Below, in pieces: positions 1-10,886 of a DNA stretch of 64,000 nt (positions within the stretch are counted from its first letter, which is position 1; the number at the start of each line of letters is the position of its first letter). This stretch comes from Papilionanthe hookeriana x Papilionanthe teres (lineage: Eukaryota; Streptophyta; Magnoliopsida; Asparagales; Orchidaceae), in the NCBI GenBank assembly GCA_022702705.1, contig CM040429.1, positions 110,151,943-110,215,942 of the forward strand, read 5' to 3'. Under the pieces are notes generated by a model, which saw nothing but the letters and a program-made list of their open reading frames with translations, was not told the origin of the DNA and made no database searches. Both the position numbers and the translations under genes were made by a program.

Positions 1-206
1 AACACATTAAAGAAAAACTAACATCCTATCTAAAAGAAAAATTGTAAACTAACTTAACACACATAATAAGTCTAACATTACAGCATAAGAAAACAAACAA
101 ACACACCAAATCCACAGTCCACAGAAAGTACATAACAATTACACACAAAGTAATAAAGTTTTTTTTTTTTAAATAACAATTAATCTAAACAAACCAAATA
201 AAGTCT
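1..206 (-). other. 3' noncoding sequence of element A
   Basis: A+T-rich sequence downstream of the ORF2 stop on the minus strand, with a short T/A homopolymer near 160-172. Related elements have about 1.2 kb of noncoding sequence here before the 3' LTR, so the window begins inside that tail. I see no gene in it. Confidence 0.6.
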
Positions 207-1378
207 CTAATCTTCAGCATCAAAATCCCAAACTATATCATCTCCCTGATCTCCAGGCTGAGAAGACTGAGCAGGCTGATACTGTGTGTAGCGGGGGCAC
301 TCAGGAAAGACAACATCTAATTCACCTCTCCTGTAACGACGTTCAGCCTCATAATATGCTATTTCGTATTCTAAATGTTGCTGGAGATATTCACTATCAT
401 GATCATGTCTTCTCTCCAAGCCTCCAATCCTTTGGTCCATATGCTCCAGTTTTTCTTCTATTTTCTCAAAACTTTTCCGCTGTAAAGTCATCTCATTCAT
501 CAAATCTTGAAGGGTAGGGTGGTATACTGAGGTGGATCATAACTAGTAGAAGGTATATCTCTACTCGATGAAGGCATATAACTCCTCGTCCCAGATCTCC
601 ATCCTTCGTGGGATTCATATTTCTTAATATTAGCCAAAGTAATGGGTTTCATAGGCTCAACACATTCCTCATCATCTCTTGCCTCTACCCCAGATAATTG
701 GCAGAGTGCATAGATAAGACCAGGATGTCCTAGTCCTCCTCCACTTTCACTTCTTGAGGTGGCTAATATATTCTTATAAATTACACTTCCCACATTAATA
801 CTTTTTGGTTCCGAATACGAAATTCGGAACTACTCTATCTCTTGTTACCTCACTATGGTGGTAAGTAGGTAACAAAGTAGAACAAATAAAATAAGTGCCG
901 GGCTTTATATGACGCATTTAACATGTAAAGAGAGAAGTTTACCCGTTCTCGCTGCTTTATCTTCCAAACTCCTTTCCCGTCAGTGAGAAAGTCGATCACC
1001 TCTTCTAGTGGTCCTTCCATAGTTCCAAATGTATCATACTCACTGGTGTAGGTGTCTCGTACCTCGTAATAAGCATTTATTCTTGCAGCGCTGAATTCCA
1101 CCAAAAAATCCTCTAACCTTAATTGGTGCATCTTCAACCTGTGTCAGGTTCGCATAAAATTCCTTTACCACTTCTACAGCGGCTCTGTTGGTCATGAAAC
1201 AGAAATTTTCCCATCCTCTTTCTTTAATTATTCGCTCAACTTCTCCTCAAGGACTTTTAAAAACTCGATCTTGAATGCATGTTCTGGCTTGAATATTATG
1301 AAAATATCTTGATTGTGCCCTTGCTTTCACAAAACGAGTTTCGTAGTAATCCATTCTTCTCTTTTGTCGTGGAGCCAT
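207..1378 (-). pseudogene. ORF2 of element A (putative plant transposon protein-like), broken
   Basis: Second post-pol ORF. I chose the ATG giving MAPRQKRRM because ORF2 of C, E and G also starts M-A-[PL]-[RK] followed by a basic stretch. The order is a basic N-terminus, a core with VVKEFYANL, then a helical tail with WDFDAED at the C-terminus. The reading frame breaks near 1247 and again between about 1137, 853, 793 and 500, so at least three indels or stops are present. The core resembles the Pfam family named 'putative plant transposon protein' (PF20167 from memory). Its biochemical role is not known to me. It occupies the env position of Athila elements, but I see no signal peptide or membrane segment typical of an envelope protein. 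Confidence 0.75.
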
Positions 1379-2273
1379 TTTTTTATCTGTGAAATTTGCA
1401 AAAATCTTAACTAAATTTCTAAATATTACTAAGATGGCTTCCAATAGTTACTAAAATCAATCTAAATCAAGTTCCATGAATTTCTTCCAAGTTTTTTCTT
1501 CACATTTCAACATTTTTCCAAAATCCTCAATGTAGAAGAAATTCATGGTGAAAATCAAAAATTTTTACATAGAAGTGAAGCTCTTATCAAGGGAAGATGA
1601 AATCCGGCGTCAAAATGTGTTGAAATCGCTTCAAATCCAAGATTCCACATGCCCTAGGTCGGTTTTTCGAAGTTTTGAGGAAGGGGATGATGAATAGTGT
1701 AGGTTGACTGGTCAAATATAGGACATTTCGCGATCTCGCTGTCGGCAAGATTTTTCTCACCGTCGGCGAGCTAATTAATTGATAGAGGCAAAAGTTTCAG
1801 GAAAAATCCACCGTTGGCGAGATCGTTCTCGCTGTCAGTGACTTTTATCTCGCTGTCGGCGGGCTAATTCTCGCCTTCGGCGAGCTCCCAAAAAAATTTA
1901 AATTTTTGAAATTCTTCAATCATTTTCAACCTCAATTTGACCCTAATTAATCTTCCGATCACTTAATTTGATAATTTAATATGAAGATTAGATACTTATA
2001 TTCACAAAAAGTTCACACAACACAAACAATATAACTTTATATATGAAATCCATGAGACTTACAAACTTCACACTAACAACTAACAACATACTTATCTTAA
2101 ATGTCCAAATCCATGATACTCAGCATCGCAATCCAAACCACTATACACTAAATGCTGAGACACAACAATAAATCTATAATCTCATATAATCCAAGATGAT
2201 CAAATTAAAGTTCAACTCATAGTAAAATCTAAATCAAAATTAACACAAATATAACATAAGATAGAAATCGTTA
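1379..2273 (-). other. ORF1-ORF2 interval of element A
   Basis: No ORF of interest. It holds the GC-box cluster at 1733-1886 and a TATA-like run downstream of it, then a long A+T-rich leader to the ORF2 start. The part at 1887-2273 is plain A+T-rich sequence next to the ORF1 stop. Confidence 0.6.
1714..1886 (-). promoter_or_regulatory. GC-box cluster plus TATA-like site before ORF2 of A
   Basis: Five degenerate copies of the box CTCGCYGTCGGCGAG lie at 1733-1886 in otherwise A+T-rich DNA. The same box is found in A's own LTR and before ORF1. On the minus strand TATATTT (1714-1720) follows the last box. Promoter function is inferred from this arrangement only. Confidence 0.5.
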
Positions 2274-3431
2274 CTACTCCTCAGTGTCTGAACTAACATC
2301 CTCTCTGATATTCCCGATGTGACGCAGTGCACAAATAGATTGTAGAAAGGCCCGAAAGGGAATTCCGCAGTAGATTCTTCATCAATCCAGCCTTTCTGTC
2401 TCAGTAAATGAATAAAACTGGCCTCCAGATGTCCAAGTATGATCAAAGTGCTCCTTCATCCTCCTGTCAATGTGATCAAACATATCAGAGATATTATCAA
2501 TGGAATTCATCACGTTTTGCAACTCTTTCTCTAATCCTTTAATCTTTTTCAGAATGAAATTTGTTTTATCAGTAAAAGGCCTCACTAAAAGATTGTTCTG
2601 TGATGCTCTATCAGAAATAATGGTAATCTCATCATTGTTATCCAAAGTTGGAAACATATCCGTAGGATCGAGTGGTTTCCATGGCAAAAATACCTTTTCC
2701 CACGCCTCATAAGAAACTTGGTACTGACTGCATAAAGCAAATATAGTCGATGGGTGTCCAAGTCCATGAACTGTCCCATGCACAATCAATCCCAATGCAG
2801 ATTTTACTATAATCGATCCAACATCGATAGGTAGTCCAATTTGAATACAGTAATTTAATATAGCGCATTCCTTTGAAACCTTATTTACTCTCATAGTGGG
2901 TAATAATTTTGATGAGATAAAGAAATGCCAATGCTTCGAGACAGGGTTAAGAAGTGATGCAGAGAAACTGACATACCTGTCTTCGCGCAACTCCCAATCA
3001 TCAGGTTCGTCGGTCAGGTATCTATAAATCTCGTTCATATTGTATCTTGAAGGAACAAAGTTTGAATAATGACAGACAGGGGTATTCTCTATAGAACATA
3101 ATTCATTTACCCTTGAAGGAGTAAATGTTACCCATCTTCCTCTGACGTAGACACTTCCATTGTTGATCGCATGTAGATTAGTGTAAAACTCTTTAACTAC
3201 AGGAATAACTACAGCGAATGTCGTATAGCAAAATACTTCCCAATGCCGCTGCACGATCATTTCTTCAACTTTTGTGGTGGAATTCTCTACTCCTCTGTTG
3301 ACAAATCCCCTTTCTTTAATAAGTCGCTTCTTCATCAAAACTTTGTTGAAAATACGCTGCGCCTCCGAATCGACGAATTTTCTTCGGTTGAAAACTCCAG
3401 CTTTTGTGGTTTCTAAGAGTTTGGTGGCCAT
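2274..3431 (-). pseudogene. ORF1 of element A (putative plant transposon protein-like), near intact
   Basis: First post-pol ORF, about 385 codons. Start taken at MATKLLETT, followed by FNRRKF, which is shared with C and E. The core has CYTTFAVVIPVVKEFY, then VRGRWVTFTPSRVNEL and the ICHYSNF-like segment. The C-terminal third (roughly residues 300-350) is a heptad-like helix (LEKELQNVMNSIDNI, then MFDHIDRRMKEHFDH). Frame slips near 2440 and again near 2330 separate the tail, which carries GWIDEE and PFYNLFVH, from the core. The true stop is probably the TAG at 2274-2276, because SSDTEE matches the acidic ends of C and E. Role unknown. A coiled coil suggests self-assembly or partner binding, which is inference. 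Confidence 0.8.
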
Positions 3432-3542
3432 TTCGGATTGAAAGGTATGGTCTCTAGTCGTTTCTAGGGAAGAAAACAAGTGTAAAAATGAATTTGGGAT
3501 GGTTTTCTACAAAGAAATGGCTTTAGAACCGTCCAAAACCGC

Positions 3543-3684
3543 ATATAAAACTTAAGAGACCAATTTTTCAACTGCTTCGCCGTCGGCGGGAAGTTTTTCG
3601 CCGTCGGCGAGCTAGTTATAAAACTGATTTTAAGATATGGCACACGATCTCGTTGTCGGCGGGCTCGGGCTCGCTGTCGGCGAG
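3543..3684 (-). promoter_or_regulatory. GC-box cluster before ORF1 of A
   Basis: Four boxes of the type TCGCCGTCGGCGRG lie at 3575-3684, two of them joined by CTCGGG exactly as in the LTR cluster at 10602-10640. A weak TATA-like TTTTATATGC follows at about 3541-3550 on the minus strand, about 110 bp ahead of the ORF1 start. Function inferred from the parallel with the LTR. Confidence 0.5.
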
Positions 3685-3840
3685 ATTCGGTAAAATTGCC
3701 CAATTTCGCTCTGGTCCGAATATTTTCTGATCTCATTATATAGGTTTGAATTTGTGATGATTCTAATTAAAAATTGAATAGTAAGATTTATTTTAATATT
3801 ACAGACTCACTAATTTGTATATAATTTAAATAAAAGACTA

Positions 3841-3890
3841 CTATGGGTTTCCTCCCATAAAGCGCTTGGTTTAACGTCGTCAGCCCGACC
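3841..3890 (-). promoter_or_regulatory. Conserved post-pol hairpin motif, element A
   Basis: It begins about 10 bp after the integrase stop. Read on the minus strand it has a GTCGGGCTGACG core, TTAAACCAAGCGCTT, then the inverted repeat TATGGGAGGAAACCCATA (6-bp stem). The same motif follows pol in F, C, G and E and is better conserved than the coding sequence around it. Confidence 0.7.
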
Positions 3891-3899
3891 TAATTTCAG

Positions 3900-5207
3900 T
3901 TAGTAATCAGGTCGACTAAGCATTAAAACCTCTTTAAAATTTGGTCTTCTACCTTCGAAATATGGTCTTAATCTAAGTCCGTTTACCTTAAATCTATGTC
4001 CTATTTTTGGATCTTCAATTTCTATAGTTCCATATGAAAATATTTGAGTTATGGTGAAAGGTCCTAACCATCGAAATTTCAATTTCCCAGGAAATAATTT
4101 CAATCTAGTATTATATAGTAAAACTTCTTGTCCTGGTTCAAAATTTCTCTGATTAATCTTCCGATCATGCCATAATTTCACCCTTTCTTTATAAATCCTA
4201 TCATTATCATATGATTCATTTCTTAATTCTTCTAATTCATTTAATTGCGACAATCTCTTCTCACCTGCTTCTTTCATATTATAATTAAATTCTTTAATCG
4301 TCCAATATGCTTTATGTTCTAATTCAACTGGTAAGTGGCAAGTTTTTCCATATATAAGCTTGTAAGGAGTCATTCCAATCGGAGTTTTATAAGCAGTCAT
4401 GTATGCCCATAATGCAGTGTCTAGTCTTATAGACCAGTCCAATCTATTAGGGTTTACAGAATTTTCTAAAATACGTTTAATCTCTCGATTAAAAACTTCA
4501 GCTAATCCACTAGTTTGTGGATGATAAGCAGTTGATATCTTATGAATAATATTATATTTTTCTACTAGTTTGTGAATATATTTATTTCTAAAATGAGTTC
4601 CTCCGTCAGTGATAATCACTCTCGGCATTCCAAATCTAGTAAAAATATTTTTCGTTAAAAATTTTGAAACACTCTTAGCATCACACCTAGGTAAAGCTTG
4701 CGCTTCAATCCATTTGAAAACATAATCAACAGCTACTAATATATATGAGTTTCCAAATGAAGGAATAAAAGGTCCCATGAAATCTAATCCCCAAACATCA
4801 AAAATTTCAACTTCTAATATAAAATTCAGAGGCATTTCATTTTTTCTTGATATATTTCCTACTCTTTGGCATTTATCGCAGATTTTTATATATCTGTATA
4901 CATCTCAAAATAGAGTAGGCTAGTACAATCCAGATTGTAGAATTTTATATGCAGTTTTATCTATCCCAAAATGTCCTCCAAAATCAGAATCATGACATTT
5001 TTGAATAATTGGTTCAGTTTCTTCATAAGGCACGCATCTTCTAATAATTAGATCCTTACATTGCTTATATAAGTATGGTTCATCCCAAAAGTATGTTTTA
5101 GTATCATGAATGAATTTTTTCTGTTGTTGCAAAGTTAACATAGGTGGTAAAATGTCACTTACAATATAATTTACTATATCAAGCATACCAAGGTATTTTC
5201 CACTCAT
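3900..5207 (-). pseudogene. Integrase of element A
   Basis: C-terminal part of pol. The zinc-binding N-domain is readable (IIQKCHDSDFGGHFGIDKTA, then CDKCQRVGN), broken by stops near 4915 where TGG codons became stops. The catalytic core is open from 4835. The expected three acidic residues are visible: D in [10 protein letters not shown] in ITDGGTHF and E in [10 protein letters not shown] basic C-terminal domain with [11 protein letters not shown] follows to the stop at 3900-3902. Integrase joins the cDNA ends to target DNA. The core reads as intact, so this is the best preserved domain of the element. Confidence 0.9.
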
Positions 5208-5224
5208 TTATATTATAAAGTTGT

Positions 5225-5770
5225 TCATCGGGAAAATTGTACTATATTTTCATTATCGATATCGGATAATTCATGATATTCTAATCTTGATAAATGATCA
5301 GCAATTTGATTATCACTTCCCTTTTTGTTAACGATGTCAAAATCAAATTCTTGCATTAATAACATCCATCTAATTAATCTTGGTTTAGAATCCTTTTTTT
5401 GCATTAAATATTTTATAGCAGAGTGATCAATATGCACAATACATTTAGTTACTACTAGATAAGGCCGAAAGTTATTAAAAGCATATACAACTGCTAATAA
5501 TTCTCTTTCGAGAATCGTATAATTTATTTCAAGCATCATTTAGAGTTTTACTAGCATAATATATAACTTTGAAAATCTTATCATATCTTTGCCCAAGAAC
5601 TGCTCCAATAGCATAATCACTAGCATCACACATAAGCTCAAATGGTTTCTCCCAATTAGGTGAAACTATTATAGGTGCTGTAATTAATTTATCTTTTAAT
5701 AATTCGAAAGCATTCGGGCATTCAGTTGTAAATTCAAATTTCTTGTCCTTTTCAAGAAGTTGGCATAGAG
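5225..5770 (-). pseudogene. RNase H domain of element A
   Basis: Ty3-type RNase H between RT and integrase. Readable landmarks are FELMCDASDYAIGA at its start, [25 protein letters not shown] and [14 protein letters not shown] at its end. It degrades the RNA strand of the RNA/DNA hybrid during reverse transcription. The segment before 5539 is shifted out of frame with the rest. The acidic residues of CDAS, ERE and HIDHS are retained. Confidence 0.85.
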
Positions 5771-5772
5771 GT

Positions 5773-6510
5773 TTAGTAATTTTTTAGAAATCTTTTATAT
5801 AACGTCCGTAGAATCCAAGCATGTCCAAGAAAACTTCTTACCCTTTTCACCGTAGTTGGAGGTGGTAATTTAGCTATAACTTGAATTTTTGCGGGGTCTA
5901 CTTCCATGCCTTTTTCCGAAATTTTATGCCCTAATACAATGCCGCTCGCAACCATAAATTGACATTTCTCCCAATTAAGAACTAAATTAGTTTTCTCACA
6001 TACTTCAACTACTTTTTCAAGATGATTTAAGCATGTGTCAAATGATGTTCCAAATACATAGAAATCATTCATAAATACTTCTATTCCATTATCAATTAAT
6101 TTACTAAATATAGACATCATACATCTCTGGAATGTTACAGGTGCATTACATAATCGAAAAGGCATCCTTCGAAAAGCGAAAGTTCCATAAGGACTAGTAA
6201 ATGTAGTTTTCTCTTGATCCTCAGGAGCAATTTGTATTTGATGATAACCGGTGTATCCATCTAAGAAACAAAAATACTTATGTCCGGCTAATCTATCTAA
6301 CATCTGGTCTAGAAATGGTAAAGGGAAGTGATCTTTCCTGGTGGCTGCGTTTAATTTTCTATAATCAATACATATTCGCCATCCAGTTACTTGTCTTATA
6401 GGGATAAGATCATTATTTTCATTAGCTTTTACGGTCACTCCTCCTTTCTTAGGCACACAGTGAATTGGGCTTACCCAAGCACTGTCAAAATAAGATATAT
6501 ATAATATCAT
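5773..6510 (-). pseudogene. Reverse transcriptase of element A, active site altered
   Basis: Landmarks in order: SPIHCVPKKGG, GWRICIDYRKLN, DHFPLPFLDQML, YCFLDGYTGYHQI-like (here YFCFLDGYTGYHQI), SPYGTFAFRRMPF and the catalytic box. The box reads VFMNDF where family members have VFMDDF, so the first Asp of the pair is Asn and the enzyme should be inactive. The palm and connection end at VRSFLGHA before a frame break near 5800. It copies element RNA into DNA, primed by tRNA at the PBS. Confidence 0.9.
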
Positions 6511-7432
6511 TATCTAACCATTTTAAAATTTCTTTCTTGACTACTTCTTTCATTATCGGGTTTAATCTCTTTTGGGGATCTACTTTAGGCTTATGTTCAT
6601 TATCTAAAATAATTTTGTGCATACAGATTGAAGAACTAATTCCTTTAATATCTGCTAAAGTCCAACCAAAAGTTTTCTTATATTTTTTTAAGGTATCTAA
6701 AAGTTTTTGTTCTTGAGATTCATTTAATTCAGATGAAATAATAACTGGTAGAGTTGAAGAATTACCTAAGTAAGCATATTTCAAATGATTAGGTAACATT
6801 TTTAACTCAAGTTCAGGAGGTTTAATAATCGATGGAACTATATTTTTTTCAGTGTTTTCTATATTATCCAAAAATTCAAATTTCTCTTGAATATAATCTA
6901 GTTCTTCATTTATATCGGCTTTTTCAATTAATTCAGTATTTTCTTTTTCTAATTTTTCTTCATAATATTCCTTAAAATGTTCTTTTTGTAAATGATCGAG
7001 TACTTCCATTCGAAAACACTCATCAACTTTTTCCAAGTAGCAGGATATTTCATTGATTTAGCAATATTAAAAGTAACTTTTTGGTCATTTACTCTCATAG
7101 TTAATTCTCCTTTCTGAACATCAATCATAGCTTTCCCAGTGGCTAAAAATGGTCTTCCTAAGATAATAGGAATTTCTTTATCTTCTTCCATATCTAAAAC
7201 AATAAAATCTACAGGGAAGATAAATTTATCCATTTTTAATAAAACATCTTCAATAACTCCCTTAGGATATGTAACGTAACGATCGACTAATCGAAGGGTT
7301 ATCGAAGTAGGTGAAATTTCTCCCAATCCTATTCTCTTAAAAATTGATAGAGGCATTAGATTGATGCTTGCTCCTAAGTCACACAAAGCTTTTCCATAGA
7401 ATTTTTCTCCAATAGCGCGAGGTATAGTGAAA
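6511..7432 (-). pseudogene. Aspartic protease and acidic linker of element A
   Basis: The protease motif is LCDLGASINLMPLSIF (about 7340-7390), where DLGA stands for the DSGA/DTGA active site, as is usual in this lineage. ILGRPFLATG is the second conserved stretch. It cleaves Gag-Pol in the particle. After about 7036 follows an acidic linker (FLDNIENTEKNIVPSI) that ends in the RT-proximal KKEILKWLDNDII. A frameshift lies near 7000-7040 and a 1-nt loss near 7452, both relative to the copy in E. Confidence 0.85.
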
Positions 7433-9256
7433 CTACCGGGATCTTTTAATTTTTCGGAAGCTTTTTCTGAATAATAGCACTACACTCCTCACTAAGTGCG
7501 ACTGTTTCATTATCTGTAAATTTTCTTTTTTATTTAAAATATCTTTCATGAATTTTACATAGTTTGGCATCTGTTCTAAAGCTTCTACGAAAGGAATATT
7601 TATTGTTAATTTCTTCAAAATTTCAAGGAATTTGGCAAACTGTTTAACTTTTTTATGTTGATTTAGTCGTTGAGGAAATGGTGGTGAAGGTTTTTCAACA
7701 GAAATTTTCATTGGTATTAAAGGATTTTCTAAGTTCCGATCTTGTTGATTCTTTTCCTTTTAGATTTCCACTTCCTCTTTTTGACTTTCAAGTTCTTTCT
7801 GAATTCGAGGTTCTAATTCTTTTCCACTTCGTAATTGTATCGCTTTAATTTGTTCATTTCCTTTGTCTTTGGGATTTATTTCCACATTACTAGGAAATGT
7901 TCCAGGTATTCTATTATTAAGTGCGGTAGCGATATGTCCAAGTTGAGTTTCAATATTTTTAATAGTTGTTCCTTGATTTTGTAATTATTTTTCTTGTATT
8001 TGTAATTGATTTCCTTGATTTTGTAATTGATTTCCTTGATTTTGTAAATGTTGACCCATATTTAATATTAATTCTTCTATAGATAATTTCTTATCTTTAA
8101 ATTGAGGGTTATTATTATTAAATCCAGGTGGATAACTAGGTTTATAATTAGAATTTCCTTGGTCAGAGGGATTTCCTAATGGTTGTGTTATGTTGTTCAT
8201 CCATGGTTGATTATTATTCCAATTAAAATTAGGATGATTTTTCCATCCAGGATTATAATAATTCGCATAAGGATTATTAGGTCTGTTATTAATAGCATTC
8301 ATAGTTTCATATGAAGGTTGAGATTCTATAAGTTGTCCAGATGAGTTTTCTTCTAATATAGTTGGAGATTAATTCATTCCAAAATCATCTAATTTTTTAG
8401 ATATAGCAGCGATTTGCGAAGCTAACATAGATATTGCATCTTTTTCATGAATACTGGCTATCTTTTTCGGATTCATTCTATCGACGAGCCATTGAAAATT
8501 ACTAGTAGCCATTTCTTCGATTAGTGCATAGGCTTCATCAAATGGTTTTGACATTAATGATCCTCCAGCAGTAGCATCGATGATTGATCTAAGAGATCCT
8601 ACTAATCCATTATAGAAAGTTTGAATAATTAACCAATATGGTAATGCATGATGTGGGTATTTCCTAAGAAGTTCTTTAAATCTCTCCCAAGCTTCATATA
8701 ATGATTCTCCATCAAACTGACTAAAAAAAGTTATATCATTTCTAAGCTTAGCAGTTTTAGATGGTGGAAAATATTTGGATAGAAATTTTTGTGATAACTC
8801 TCCCCAAGTTTTAATAGATCCGAGTGCTAACGAATTTAACCACATTTTAGCCTTATCCCTTAAAGAAAAAGGAAAAAGTCTAAGTGTAATAGCATCATTA
8901 GATACTCCTTCATATCTGAAAGTAGCACATAGTTCTAAAAAACTAGCAAGATGTAAATTAGGATCCTCAGTAGGTGAACCACTAAACTGATTATTTTGTA
9001 CCATTTGGATAATTGCAGGTTTAAGTTCAAATGAGTTAGCAGCTACATCAGGATTTTGAAGAGTTAAATGAATTTCATCTAATGTAGGGTTGGCATAATC
9101 TCTTAATGGTCTCTGTTGATTGATATTTTCATTTTCAGGAATATTCGCCATTTGTGTTAATTTTATAATTTCTCTTTTTTGTTTTCTAATTCTTTTAATT
9201 GTACGCTCTAATTCTGAATCGTAAGGTATTAAATTTTTGTTTCCAAATTTACGCAT
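7433..9256 (-). pseudogene. Gag of element A
   Basis: Start at MRKFGNKN, matching MRRSGS and MRSAGS in E and B. The retrotransposon Gag core covers about residues 55-240 (LRDYANPT, then FLELCATF, LRDKAKMWLNSL, ITFFSQFDGESLYEAWERFKELL). An N/Q-rich C-terminal region (NPYANYYNPGWKN) includes a short repeat of NQLQNQG near 7985-8050. Three in-frame TAA stops interrupt one frame at 8369, 7985 and 7760. That frame runs on to 7433 and overlaps the pro frame. Gag forms the virus-like particle. No CCHC zinc knuckle is seen. Confidence 0.9.
7517..7523 (-). promoter_or_regulatory. Possible -1 ribosomal frameshift heptamer, gag/pro of A
   Basis: On the minus strand the gag frame reads GAA AAT TTA CAG, giving the heptamer A AAT TTA, which fits the X XXY YYZ slippery rule. 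Slipping back one base gives TDNETVAL, the expected protease-linker sequence. E has the same frame relation at the same codon. Frameshifting is inferred. Confidence 0.4.
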
Positions 9257-9315
9257 ACAATTTTGTAAAATAAATTTCAAAATAGTCTGTTACTCTAGTA
9301 AATAATTTCTTTACT

Positions 9316-9333
9316 TCCCTGGCAACGGCGCTA
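9316..9333 (-). other. Primer-binding site (tRNA-Asp type), element A
   Basis: Minus strand TAGCGCCGTTGCCAGGGA, two mismatches from the complement of the tRNA-Asp 3' end (TGGCGCCGTTGCCGGGGA). It is separated from the LTR end by the 6-nt spacer AGTTTT, as in B and E. Confidence 0.85.
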
Positions 9334-9362
9334 AAAACTTGACCCACTTTTTAATGTTTACA

Positions 9363-9380
9363 AAAATAGCAACGGCACCA
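9363..9380 (-). other. PBS-like remnant inside LTR A
   Basis: Minus strand AAGTTTTTGGTGCCGTTGCT lies about 25-45 bp before the LTR end, followed by the true LTR end and the true PBS. It resembles the internal PBS-like copies in LTRs B and S. Confidence 0.55.
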
Positions 9381-10446
9381 AAAACTTGATCCCGCTTAAT
9401 ATATATTTAATTTTATGATTGAATGTATAATGTGGATTCTACGCAAGTACACGTATCGTATCAAGTAATACAGGGCTCTAGTGGAGTCCTGGTTATCGAT
9501 CCCACAGGGAAGTTTTACTAGATTTGTAACGACTTAAAATTAAAGGATTTACTTACTAATATAGTATACGTAATTTAGAAAACTTAACTAAAGCGATCTA
9601 AAGTAAACTAATGCTTTAAATAAAGTTGATTTAAAGATTTCAGAAAAAGTATCTTTCCCCTTGTTTTTAGAAACTTAAGTGAATGATGAATTCAAATAGA
9701 TTTTTTTTATTGTATTGTGAAAAATAGGAGCATTCCTATTCTTTACCCTTTGGTCCAGGTGCAAAGAACATTGACTAGTCCTATGCTTGATTACTGAATC
9801 TGTGGCTAGGCTGGGAGGATACCGACTGCCACTTCAGAGCTCCCACGTTCCCCTCGCCTGAGGGCTAACATCTACACTTCAGCTCTCAAACAATAGGACC
9901 AAATTGAATATTTTAGTCTGTCACACTAAAATGTCCAATTCTACGTCCGATAAATAATATTTCCCTATTTATTTGCACCCTACTTCCAAGGCTTTTGACT
10001 TCCCTGAATATTGGATGTAATCTTTACTATAATTGATAATTCAACATATTTTAACAAATCAATTGGCCAGATTGAAAGTAAATTAAGTTTTAAGTAAAAG
10101 ATTATCACAATTTATTTTAATATATTAGGCACATCTATTTAATTTCATCAATTCACATAATTTTCATAAATAAGGAGAAAGACTAAGAAAACTACTCAGA
10201 ATACATGGGAATTAAACAAAGCATGGATTTCATTTAAAGTTAACAACAATAAACAAAGATACTTATCTCAATTCCTCCCCAAGCAGACTCCTTGAAGTTC
10301 CTTTAACTTTTCCTTCTAGTACAGCACACTTCTTAACTCACTACTTACACTTACTCACACTAAACTTCAACTTAGACTCAAAAGCACACTAATAGAATAC
10401 TCTAAAACTCCTAAAATAGACACACTACATACTAAAATTCGTCCTC

Positions 10447-10708
10447 TATTTATAGAGATAGACAAAGGTCCAAGGGGTACTTAAACACCTCTTCAAAAAA
10501 GCATCCAGGTTCAATATATCGGGCATTTTGAACAGTCTCGCCGTCGGTGAGAAACGACCTCGCCGTCAGCGGGGCTTCTAGAAGGTCTCCAAACCCCGTG
10601 ATCTCGCTGTCGGCGGGCTCGGGCTCACTGTCAGCGAGGAGTTGCAAATCCTTCAAAAATTCTCCTCATGATCTCGCCGTCGGCGGGTTGGATCTCGCCG
10701 TCGGCGAT
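10447..10708 (-). promoter_or_regulatory. LTR U3 promoter of A: GC boxes and TATA box
   Basis: TATAAATA on the minus strand at 10447-10454, preceded upstream by boxes at 10536-10552, 10558-10574, 10602-10640 (two copies joined by CTCGGG), 10672-10687 and 10692-10708. RNA polymerase II start is expected about 30 bp below the TATA box. Confidence 0.65.
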
Positions 10709-10886
10709 TTAGTTCATTTTGCATGAATTTCTTCCTTTTTTGATCCAAATTCGCTCCATTTCATGCTTTTTGCTTCCATCACTTATAAATCTTCATTCCT
10801 GCAATAAAATAAAGAAAATACCTTTCTTTAAAGTGCAATTTCATAAAAAATGGGTATGAATTTCTTAATATATTTTCCTGTGATCA

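Larger units (their letters stand above)
1..10886 (-). mobile_element. Athila-type Ty3/gypsy retrotransposon A (3' LTR outside window)
   Basis: A minus-strand element read from its 5' LTR (9340-10886) through PBS, gag, pro, RT, RNase H, integrase, ORF1 and ORF2. The 3' LTR must lie to the left of base 1. The high-coordinate LTR edge lies directly against the interrupted gag of element B, so A inserted into B. The tRNA-Asp-type PBS and two post-pol ORFs point to the Athila lineage. Multiple in-frame stops and an RT active-site change make it non-autonomous now. Its GC-box type (CTCGCCGTCGGCGAG) differs from every other element in the window. Confidence 0.9.
9340..10886 (-). repeat. 5' LTR of element A
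   Basis: Begins TGATCACAGG (10886) and ends GGGTCA (9340) on the minus strand. It shares the block GGGATCGATAACCAGGACTC followed by a TACTTGATACGATACGT-type motif with the other LTRs here. U3 holds five GC boxes (10536-10708) upstream of a TATA box. Length 1547 bp. It abuts the B gag at 10887. The target duplication cannot be tested because the other end is outside the window. Confidence 0.85.

Noticed and set aside
207..3431. Calling ORF1 and ORF2 envelope glycoproteins, as is sometimes done for Athila elements
   Set aside because: No signal peptide, transmembrane segment, or Cys-rich ectodomain is visible. The visible motifs fit the plant transposon protein family with helical and acidic tails.
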